Assembly: GCA_024404095.1 (NCBI GenBank)
Contig: JAKSQO010000020.1
Location: 1-50,844 of the forward strand
Length of the DNA: 50,844 nucleotides
Origin: Clostridia bacterium
Lineage (GTDB): Bacteria > Bacillota > Clostridia > Oscillospirales > Acutalibacteraceae
Reading direction: 5' to 3'
Below the pieces are notes generated by a model. That model had not been told where the DNA came from and did not search any database. It worked only from the letters and a program-made list of their open reading frames with translations. Below, piece by piece: positions 21,833 through 28,340 of this stretch (within the stretch, counting starts at the first letter, position 1; the number at the start of each line of letters is the position of its first letter). The translations under genes and the position numbers were made by a program.

Positions 21833-22761
21833 GCAGACACAGTGCGAATAACATTGAACTTTCTGCATTTGATGATATGTTTGAAACCGACGAAAGCAGA
21901 GCTGATATGAAGCGTGAAAGAATATTTGACATTCCGATTTCGGATATTCAAAACTTTCCAAACCACCCTTACAAAGTAGTTGATGATGAAAGAATGACGG
22001 AATTAGTTGAAAGCATAAAAGACCACGGGCTTTTACAGCCTGTGCTTGTAAGACCGATTGAAAACGGAAAATATGAAATGGTATCGGGACACAGGCGAAA
22101 GCGTGCTTTTGAAATTGCAGGTTTTGAAACAATACCCTGCAGGGTTCAGGAAATGACTCTTGAAGAAGCTACTATCACAATGGTGGAAAGCAACTGTTAC
22201 AGAGAGACCATACTCCCCAGCGAAAAAGCAAAGGCTTACAAAATGCGGTTGGATGCAATGAACCATCAAGGTCAGAGGTCGGATTTAACAGGTTCCCCAG
22301 TGGGGAACAAGTCTGTATATGAACTTGCTGACGGTGTGGGAGAAAGTAAAAATCAAATTTACAGATATATCCGTCTCAACAATCTTATACCCGAACTTTT
22401 AGAGCTGGTTGATGAGAGCAGAATGAAGCTTCGCCCTGCGGTGGAAATATCTTATCTTACCGAAGACGAACAGAGAGATTTACTTAACGCTATTGAAATG
22501 AATGATGCAACGCCGTCACACGCACAGGCAATACGCATGAGAAAGCTCTCTGCCGAGGGTAATCTTACCACAGATTCTATTAACGATATAATGTGCGAAG
22601 AAAAACCCAATCAAAAAGAAAAACCGCAATTCCGTGACAAGAGAATTGCAGAGGCTATTCCGAAAAACATACCACCTGAAAAACATTGCGATTATGTGCT
22701 AAAAGCCGTCGAGTTTTATAACCGTCATTTGCAAAGAAAAAGAGAGGACCGAGGAAGATAA
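21829..22761 (+). CDS. parB: ParB/RepB/Spo0J family protein (310 aa)
   Basis: This is a full ParB-like protein: SIKDHGLLQPVLVRPIENGK and MVSGHRRKRAFEIAGFE (CTP-binding GHRR box), then YELADGVGESKNQIYRYIRL (helix-turn-helix), and a basic C-terminal region. It binds parS-like palindromes and could promote stability or regulation of the excised circle. A 17-bp palindrome, GTTCCCCAGTGGGGAAC, lies inside the gene at 22292-22308 and may be one of its own sites. AGGTGG precedes the ATG. The lack of a ParA partner suggests a regulatory or copy-maintenance role rather than true partition. Confidence 0.85.
   Translation: MSRHSANNIELSAFDDMFETDESRADMKRERIFDIPISDIQNFPNHPYKVVDDERMTELVESIKDHGLLQPVLVRPIENGKYEMVSGHRRKRAFEIAGFETIPCRVQEMTLEEATITMVESNCYRETILPSEKAKAYKMRLDAMNHQGQRSDLTGSPVGNKSVYELADGVGESKNQIYRYIRLNNLIPELLELVDESRMKLRPAVEISYLTEDEQRDLLNAIEMNDATPSHAQAIRMRKLSAEGNLTTDSINDIMCEEKPNQKEKPQFRDKRIAEAIPKNIPPEKHCDYVLKAVEFYNRHLQRKREDRGR
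22292..22308. repeat. 17-bp perfect palindrome inside parB, candidate ParB-binding site
   Basis: GTTCCCCA-G-TGGGGAAC is a perfect 8-1-8 palindrome. Its half-site TGGGGAAC matches the two arms around the fic promoter at 17305-17349. A coding reason for such symmetry is not evident. Confidence 0.45.
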
Positions 22762-22842
22762 TTTATTTTCGGCCAGATAAGGAGTGATGACAATAGAATA
22801 GGTTATAACTGATTAACCGATGTACTGAAATAAAAAACATAA

Positions 22843-22875
22843 AGGTTATAACCTCCTGAAGTTTAAATAAGGAGG
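22843..22875 (+). promoter_or_regulatory. excisionase leader: palindrome and ribosome-site hairpin
   Basis: AGGTTATAACCT (22843-22854) is a perfect palindrome, and GGTTATAAC also occurs at 22801-22809. CCTCCT (22852-22857) is exactly complementary to the ribosome site AGGAGG (22870-22875) across a 12-nt loop. Binding of a regulator or folding of the mRNA could both limit excisionase synthesis. Confidence 0.5.
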
Positions 22876-22882
22876 AAAAATA

Positions 22883-23074
22883 ATGTCCGAAAGTGCACTT
22901 TTCAGTGAATATCCCGATGTTATAACTGTTGATGATTTGCAGAACATGCTTAAAATCGGCAGAAACTCGGCATACGATATTCTTAAAACAGGAATGATTA
23001 AAACAATAAAAATCGGAAAAAAGTATATCATTCCCAAACAATCTGTAATTAATTTTCTTGCAGATATAAACTAA
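22883..23074 (+). CDS. xis: excisionase (63 aa, MerR-like winged helix)
   Basis: The protein reads YPDVITVDDLQNMLKIGRNS, AYDILKTGMIKTIKIGKKYI, then IPKQSVINFL. This is the DNA-binding fold of Tn916-type excisionases and related helix-turn-helix proteins. It should bend DNA at the element ends and steer the integrase toward excision. It lies 76 bp upstream of the integrase gene in the same direction. AAGGAGG precedes the ATG but is paired in a small hairpin, which may keep excisionase levels low. The length is typical. Confidence 0.85.
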   Translation: MSESALFSEYPDVITVDDLQNMLKIGRNSAYDILKTGMIKTIKIGKKYIIPKQSVINFLADIN

Positions 23075-23090
23075 AAAAACATATAATTGC

Positions 23091-23132
23091 GGTCACGATT
23101 TGAATGATATATAATCTCCTCGGATCGTGACC
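23091..23132 (+). promoter_or_regulatory. 9-bp inverted repeat between xis and int
   Basis: GGTCACGAT (23091-23099) and ATCGTGACC (23124-23132) are perfect inverted copies with 24 bp between, directly before the integrase ribosome site. It could be an attenuator separating xis and int expression or a protein-binding site. There is no T-tract for a standard terminator. Confidence 0.45.
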
Positions 23133-23150
23133 TGCAGAAAGGAGTTATAA

Positions 23151-24398
23151 ATGTTGGTCACAGGAAGTATTCAACCGAATAAAGGCAAATATTATGCCGT
23201 TATAAATCTTAAAGATGAGAACGGCAAAAGAAAACCGAAATGGGTAAACACAGGTTTGGAGGTCAAGGACGGAAACAAACGCAAAGCAGAGAAATTCCTT
23301 CAGGAACAACTTGCGTTGTGGAACGGACGTAACGGAATATTTATCGGCACAAGTCTTGCGGAGTATCTTGAACATTGGCTCAAAACTATACCGCATGATA
23401 TTCGTCCATCAACCTACCGCGGATACTGCGGTAATATGAATAACCATATTATCCCGTATTTCAAACAGCATCCCGTAGCGTTGCAGGATGTTACTCCGAT
23501 GATTTTGGAAGAATATTATTATTCTTTATTAAAACCCGAAAGTAATCTGACAACAGGAACTGCGCTGTCTCCTACAACGATTCATCACCATCATCAGAAT
23601 ATCAGCAAAGCATTAAATGATGCTGTCAGGGAGGGGCTTATTGTTGCGAACCCTGCCTCAACCGTAAGACTTCCGAAAAAAGTTCCCTATCGACCCGAAT
23701 ACCTGAATAAAGAACAGCTTGAAGAACTTAACAGGTTGTTTTCAGGATCGGTTATAGAACTTCCGGTTTTTCTCTGTTCCATTTACGGATTCAGAAGAAG
23801 TGAGGTTTTGGGACTTAAATGGAAGAGTGTTGATTTTTATAACAAATCTATCACGATAAGCGAAACACTTCAGCAGAGTGCAGGTGGTGGTGATTATACA
23901 GCTGCACCTAAAACAGACAGCAGTTACAGAACATTGCCGATGACGAAAAGAGTAGAAGAAGTTTTACTTAAATTCAAGGCGAAGCAGATTGAAAATCAAA
24001 GGCTGATGGGAGCATATTATTTCAGCAGCGACTATGTCTGCACCATGGCAGATGGAAGAGTTATTTCTCCGAACTATATTGAAAGAGTTTTTCACTCTAC
24101 AATTACCAAAAGTAATTTGCCGCATATAACACTTCACCTGCTTCGCCACAGCGTCGCAAGCAATCTGCTCAATGACGGTTTTTCAGTTACACAAGTACAG
24201 GAGTGGCTCGGGCACAGTTCTGCCGCAACCACGCTCACATTTTATGCTCATGTTGATAAAACATCAAAACTGCAAATCGCAAATCAGCTTGATAAAATTG
24301 ATGCCGAAAACGGATTTATTCAGTTGAAAAACGACAAAAAATCTGTATCTGAAAAGTCTAAAAAAATAAAAATTCGCCCTGTAAAAAGGACGAAATAA
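23151..24398 (+). CDS. int: tyrosine recombinase / site-specific integrase (415 aa)
   Basis: The N-terminus (about 1-60) is an arm-binding domain, followed by a core-binding SAM-like domain (SLAEYLEHWLKTIPHDIRPS). The catalytic domain shows all expected residues: Arg in YGFRRSEVLGLKW, HxxR in ITLHLLRHSVASNLL, the LGHSSAATTL box and the nucleophile in LTFYAHVDK. This is the Tn916/lambda-like integrase family. It lies beside the intact tRNA-Trp gene, as expected for the enzyme that inserted this element. AAAGGAG lies 7 nt before the ATG. The candidate arm sites TTAGGA x3 lie after its stop and at the far end of the element. Confidence 0.92.
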   Translation: MLVTGSIQPNKGKYYAVINLKDENGKRKPKWVNTGLEVKDGNKRKAEKFLQEQLALWNGRNGIFIGTSLAEYLEHWLKTIPHDIRPSTYRGYCGNMNNHIIPYFKQHPVALQDVTPMILEEYYYSLLKPESNLTTGTALSPTTIHHHHQNISKALNDAVREGLIVANPASTVRLPKKVPYRPEYLNKEQLEELNRLFSGSVIELPVFLCSIYGFRRSEVLGLKWKSVDFYNKSITISETLQQSAGGGDYTAAPKTDSSYRTLPMTKRVEEVLLKFKAKQIENQRLMGAYYFSSDYVCTMADGRVISPNYIERVFHSTITKSNLPHITLHLLRHSVASNLLNDGFSVTQVQEWLGHSSAATTLTFYAHVDKTSKLQIANQLDKIDAENGFIQLKNDKKSVSEKSKKIKIRPVKRTK

Positions 24399-24463
24399 GC
24401 AGGATTATATGCGGTTAAATGAACTTTATTGCCTGCGGTTTTTTGCGGTTTATCTGTGGTGCG

Positions 24464-24492
24464 TTAGGAAAATGTTAGGACGAGTGTTAGGA
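24464..24492. repeat. right-end TTAGGA triplet, candidate integrase arm sites
   Basis: TTAGGA starts at 24464, 24475 and 24487 with the same 11/12-bp spacing and orientation as the left-end triplet. The first two units and the bases between them are almost identical at both ends. It lies about 45 bp from the attachment core. Confidence 0.65.
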
Positions 24493-24512
24493 CACCGGTT
24501 AAGCAAAAGAAA

Positions 24513-24536
24513 AAAGCCTTGAAAAATCAAGGCTTT
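24513..24536. terminator. hairpin next to the right attachment site
   Basis: AAAGCCTTGA pairs with TCAAGGCTTT around a 4-nt loop and is flanked by A and T runs. Read toward the tRNA it could end integrase transcription; on the other strand it could end the tRNA transcript. A similar hairpin precedes the 21-bp tRNA copy at 3569. Confidence 0.6.
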
Positions 24537-24537
24537 C

Positions 24538-24582
24538 TGGCAGGGGCAGAAGGACTTGAACCCTCGGCACGCGGTTTTGGAG
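24538..24582. repeat. attR: right 45-bp direct repeat within tRNA-Trp
   Basis: It is identical to 3737-3781. It covers the tRNA-Trp 3' half from the encoded CCA to the anticodon loop, so insertion keeps the tRNA intact at this end. Confidence 0.9.
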
Positions 24583-24613
24583 ACCGCTGCTCTACCAACT
24601 GAGCTATACCCCT
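24538..24613 (-). tRNA. tRNA-Trp (anticodon CCA)
   Basis: The minus-strand sequence folds as a cloverleaf: acceptor AGGGGTA with TGCCCCT, D-arm AGCTCAGTTGGTAGAGC, anticodon stem GCGGT/ACCGC with CCA in the loop, T-arm with GGTTCAAGTCC, and an encoded CCA end. It is the insertion target of the 20.8-kb element and keeps full sequence. Confidence 0.95.
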
Positions 24614-24622
24614 ATATTAAAT

Positions 24623-24699
24623 TGGTGGACCATCAGGGACTCGAACCCCGGACCAACCGGTTATGAGCCGGTTGCTCTAACCAACTGAGCTAATGGTCC
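24623..24699 (-). tRNA. tRNA with CAU anticodon (Met, or Ile2 after lysidine modification)
   Basis: The minus-strand cloverleaf has acceptor GGACCAT/ATGGTCC, D-arm AGCTCAGTTGGTTAGAGC, anticodon stem ACCGG/CCGGT with CTCATAA in the loop, T-arm GGTTCGAGTCC, and encoded CCA. It lies 9 bp upstream of tRNA-Trp in the same direction and is probably cotranscribed with it. The first pair G-C rules out initiator tRNA. Sequence alone does not separate elongator Met from Ile2. Confidence 0.92.
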
Positions 24700-24865
24700 A
24701 TGCTGGTTTCACAACGCTCAATCATTTTATCAAATATCTTTTAAAATGTCAATATCTTTTTTACTTTTATTTTGGATTTATTATCAAATGCCGTCAGTAC
24801 GGATGTTCCCTTAAGCAAATCAGACATATCGTGTTTAATGTAATAATTCAACGTAAAAATTATAA

Positions 24866-24894
24866 TTGATAAATCAATTCCTTTATGATAGTAT
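24866..24894 (+). promoter_or_regulatory. sigma-A-like promoter of the sugar transporter gene
   Basis: TTGATA (24866-24871) and TAGTAT (24889-24894) are separated by 17 bp. Transcription from here would give a short leader and supports the TTG start at 24930 over the upstream ATG at 24885. Confidence 0.5.
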
Positions 24895-24929
24895 ATTTTC
24901 ATACAATTATATGCTCAGGAGGAATTATT

Positions 24930-26327
24930 TTGCAGAAACATATGAACTTTAAAGAAGTCGGCGCTTACTCCCTCGGCCTTTTCGGGTTTCAGGCTATTGT
25001 TGGCTTTCTGAACTCCTATCAGGCTGAATTCTATCACGCTCAGATGGCGGCTGACCTTGCGGTTGTCGGTATTCTGATTCTCATTGTCAAGGTCGTCTCG
25101 GCGATTTTCGACCCTGTTGTCGGCAACATGATTGAACGCAAAAGCAGCCCCAAGGGTAAGCTCAAGCCGTTCATTGCGTATTCAATCGTTCCTCTTCTTG
25201 TTATGACGGTTGTTCTTTTCATTAAGGTCCCGTTTACAGGCATCGGGCTTTATGCTTACATATTCATTACATTCCTGCTCTGGAGCATGGCAATGACTCT
25301 CGGCGATGTTCCGTCACAGGGCATTGCGTCTGTGCTTACTCCTAATCCCGACGAGCGCACAAATGTTATTTCAATCGCAAATACACTTAAGCAGATCGGC
25401 TTCTCCGCTGCCGCTGTCATTGTTCCTGTTGTTTGCATCATCATCCCGGGCGGCTCAAAGGTTTTCGGCATTGAGGAGGGTGCAAAGGACAATCCTATCA
25501 GCTCTGCTGAATATCTCGCAACAGCGATTGTTGTCGGTGTTCTCGGTTGTCTGCTGTTCTCACTCATCTATTTTGTAAACAAAGAGCGTGTACCCTATTC
25601 CGCCGAAAAAATGTCATTCGGTGAGATGTTCAAGGCACTTAAAGCAAACAAGCCGCTTATGCTTGTTATTGTCTCGTATTTTCTCGGCGCAGGCCGTCAG
25701 ATGGCGATGGCTATTCAGGTTCAGGCTTCAAACGTACTGCTCGGCAGCGAAAACTATGTTATCGCACTCGGCATTACAACAGCAGTCGGTTCGATGATAA
25801 GCATGGCAATCACGCCCGCACTAATTAAAAAGTTTGGCGAAAAAAATACATTTATCGGTATGTCGATTTACGGCTTCGCAATTTCAATGGTTGCTTTCGC
25901 TGTGTATGCCTTTATTACAACAAATATGGTTGTAATGCTTGTTATGCTCTTCCTCACAGGTCTTCAGTTCGGTGCGGTTACGCTGATGCCGATGATTATG
26001 GTTGCGGACTGTGTTGATAACTACGAATATGAAACAGGCAAGCGTGTCGAAGGTCCTGCATTTTCTATTCTGACGCTTACAATTAAAGTTTGTCTTGCTA
26101 TCGGTGCGGCTCTCGGTCTTATTCTCATTCAGGTTTCCGGCTATGACGCATCCGCAAGCATTGAGAACATCGCTTCTTCAACAAAGAACATTGTTTATTT
26201 CGCATATGTCGGTGCGCCGGGCATATTCAGTCTGCTTGCCGCTATCCCGATGTTCAAGTATGATATTGTCGGTGAGAAGAAGGCAAAGATTACCGCTGAG
26301 CTTCAGAAGCGACGTGCGAATGTCTGA
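24930..26327 (+). CDS. GPH-family sugar:cation symporter (MFS, 465 aa)
   Basis: This is a 12-helix membrane transporter. The opening MNFKEVGAYSLGLFGFQAIV and the loop VVSAIFDPVVGNMIERKSS are typical of the glycoside-pentoside-hexuronide symporters (MelB, XynP type); the Asp in AIFDP corresponds to the cation site. ATCVD-type loops recur later as MVADCVDNYEYETGKR. It imports a sugar or glycoside with H+ or Na+; the substrate cannot be read. The TTG at 24930 is used because AGGAGG lies 7 nt before it. The secreted DUF4838 gene follows in the same direction, suggesting that the transporter takes up what that protein releases. Confidence 0.85.
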   Translation: MQKHMNFKEVGAYSLGLFGFQAIVGFLNSYQAEFYHAQMAADLAVVGILILIVKVVSAIFDPVVGNMIERKSSPKGKLKPFIAYSIVPLLVMTVVLFIKVPFTGIGLYAYIFITFLLWSMAMTLGDVPSQGIASVLTPNPDERTNVISIANTLKQIGFSAAAVIVPVVCIIIPGGSKVFGIEEGAKDNPISSAEYLATAIVVGVLGCLLFSLIYFVNKERVPYSAEKMSFGEMFKALKANKPLMLVIVSYFLGAGRQMAMAIQVQASNVLLGSENYVIALGITTAVGSMISMAITPALIKKFGEKNTFIGMSIYGFAISMVAFAVYAFITTNMVVMLVMLFLTGLQFGAVTLMPMIMVADCVDNYEYETGKRVEGPAFSILTLTIKVCLAIGAALGLILIQVSGYDASASIENIASSTKNIVYFAYVGAPGIFSLLAAIPMFKYDIVGEKKAKITAELQKRRANV

Positions 26328-26382
26328 TTATGGATATTAAGGTTTTTGAAAAAATATATAAAAATCTGAAAAGAGGTTGCTT

Positions 26383-28299
26383 ATGAAAACTTTCAGAAAA
26401 GTCCTTTCGCTTATTCTTGCGATTGTAACTGTATTCTCCCTCGGCGTATGTGCTTACGCAGTTGAAAACAAAACAGTCATTGTTTCGGCAGAAAAGAACG
26501 CTTATATTGTTATTCCTGCTGAGTATGAAAGCTATGAATACTATTCGGCGCAGACACTTCAGAAATACATTGCTGAAATGACAGGTGTCAAGCTGTCAAT
26601 CGTTAGCGATGACGTAAAAATCGGCGGCAATAAAATTTTTGTCGGCAAGACGGTTTACGCTGACTTTGACTTCTCCGATAAGAAAGACGGAAGCTATTAT
26701 ATCACTTCCAACGATAATTCGGTTACAATCTGCGGCAACGGTAACGCAGGTACGGTTTACGGTGTTTACAGATTTCTTGAGGAGTATTGCAATCTGCACT
26801 TCTATACTAAGGACGTAATCACTATTGACCACAGCGAAGCATTTGCTGTCCCGGCTGATATAAGCATCAGCTATGAGCCGTTTTTCTCAGCAAGACGACT
26901 TGATACAGTCAGCACAAATGACAATGATTTTCAGGTCGCAAACAGCCTTAACAACGGCAGAGAAATCCCGACATTTATGGGAGGAAGCATCCCCTACCTC
27001 GGCGGTTTCTGTCACACGCTGACAACAAACTACTGCAATGCAGACACTTATTTCGGTGAACATCCCGAATATTTTGCGCTTTCAAAAGGCAAACGAGTTC
27101 CCGACCAGCTCTGTCTGACAAACGAGGACACATTGAAAATTGTAACACAGGGTGTACTTGATGTTCTTCGCGCTCAGTCAGACCCGAACGCAGATTTGCA
27201 GATTCTTTCCGTTACTCAGAACGATAATCAGAACTACTGCGAATGTGACAGCTGTAAGGCTTTTGAAAAGGCGCACGGCGGTGTGCAGTCGGCAACGATG
27301 ATAAATTTTGCAAATCAGATTGCACGCGCAGTCAAATCCGCAGGCTATGACAATGTGGCGATTGATACGTTCGCATATCAGTACACACGCAAAGCCCCGA
27401 CAGGCATTGTCCCCGACGATAATATTATCGTTCGTCTCTGCTCGATTGAATGCTGTTTCGGTCACGCTCTTGATGATAAGAACTGCCCCGAAAACGTGGA
27501 ATTTATGAAAGACCTTGACGAGTGGTCAAAAATCTGTAAACGTATTTACATATGGGACTACGTAAATAACTACTCGGAAACAATCTGTCCCTTTGCAAAT
27601 TTCGGTGTTCTTCAGTCAAATCTTCAAACCTTTTATGAGCATAACGTAATCGGCGTTTATGAGGAAGGCAACTATTATCAGGACAGGTGTGACGGTGAGT
27701 TTGCTGACCTTAGAACATATATGCTCTCACAGTTTATGGAAAATCCGTACTGCGATTATGATGACGTTGTGAACCGTTTCCTTGAGGCTTACTATGGAAA
27801 CGGCTGGAAAAATATCAGAGAATTCATTGATATTCTTGTTGAGCATTCGGTTACAAAAAACAAGCACCTCTACATCAGACAACAGCCTAAGGATGCTCTT
27901 CCGAAGCTCAGCCTTAAGGAAGTTACTCGCTGTGATGAGCTTTGGGCAAACGCAAAAAGTCTGGCACAGGACGAAGCTGCGCTCAAACACATTGAGCGCT
28001 CGGAGCTTTGCTGGACATACTGGAAATGCTGTCATTACAGAAAAGAATTTTCGCTTTTCCGCACACCGTATCAGTTTATGAAGGTTCGTGATGATTTTTA
28101 TCACAAGCTCGTTGATATGGGATTTACAATGGTCGGAGAAGGCGGCATAAAGGTTCTGACCGATATTCCCGCACTTTATCTCCTCTTCCCCTGCACAATG
28201 TGGGAAACAAAGCATCACAATGATTTCTGGTATTTCATCAGTCCGTTTGTTGAAAGAATGTATCAGGTATTTACTTCAATTCACTATTTCTTCAACTAA
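26383..28299 (+). CDS. secreted DUF4838 protein, glycoside-hydrolase-like (638 aa)
   Basis: A signal peptide (residues 1 to about 27, core LSLILAIVTVFSLGV) leads to a beta-hexosaminidase-like N-terminal domain (about 30-150), then the DUF4838 region with YCECDSCKAFEKAHGG, IDTFAYQYTRKAP and VYEEGNYYQ. DUF4838 proteins resemble GH20/GH84-like barrels and are linked to host or plant glycan breakdown; the catalytic residues are not established for the family. ATG at 26383 is chosen because AGAGG precedes it. It follows the sugar symporter by 55 nt, probably as an operon. A close paralog (28341-30296) faces it across a shared terminator. Confidence 0.8.
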   Translation: MKTFRKVLSLILAIVTVFSLGVCAYAVENKTVIVSAEKNAYIVIPAEYESYEYYSAQTLQKYIAEMTGVKLSIVSDDVKIGGNKIFVGKTVYADFDFSDKKDGSYYITSNDNSVTICGNGNAGTVYGVYRFLEEYCNLHFYTKDVITIDHSEAFAVPADISISYEPFFSARRLDTVSTNDNDFQVANSLNNGREIPTFMGGSIPYLGGFCHTLTTNYCNADTYFGEHPEYFALSKGKRVPDQLCLTNEDTLKIVTQGVLDVLRAQSDPNADLQILSVTQNDNQNYCECDSCKAFEKAHGGVQSATMINFANQIARAVKSAGYDNVAIDTFAYQYTRKAPTGIVPDDNIIVRLCSIECCFGHALDDKNCPENVEFMKDLDEWSKICKRIYIWDYVNNYSETICPFANFGVLQSNLQTFYEHNVIGVYEEGNYYQDRCDGEFADLRTYMLSQFMENPYCDYDDVVNRFLEAYYGNGWKNIREFIDILVEHSVTKNKHLYIRQQPKDALPKLSLKEVTRCDELWANAKSLAQDEAALKHIERSELCWTYWKCCHYRKEFSLFRTPYQFMKVRDDFYHKLVDMGFTMVGEGGIKVLTDIPALYLLFPCTMWETKHHNDFWYFISPFVERMYQVFTSIHYFFN

Positions 28300-28305
28300 A
28301 AAAGA

Positions 28306-28338
28306 GGAAGCATCCCGATAAGAGATGCTTCCGTTTTT
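28306..28338. terminator. bidirectional terminator between the two DUF4838 genes
   Basis: GGAAGCATC (28306-28314) pairs perfectly with GATGCTTCC (28324-28332). A-rich sequence on the left and GTTTTTATTT on the right allow it to end both converging transcripts. Confidence 0.85.
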
Positions 28339-28340
28339 AT

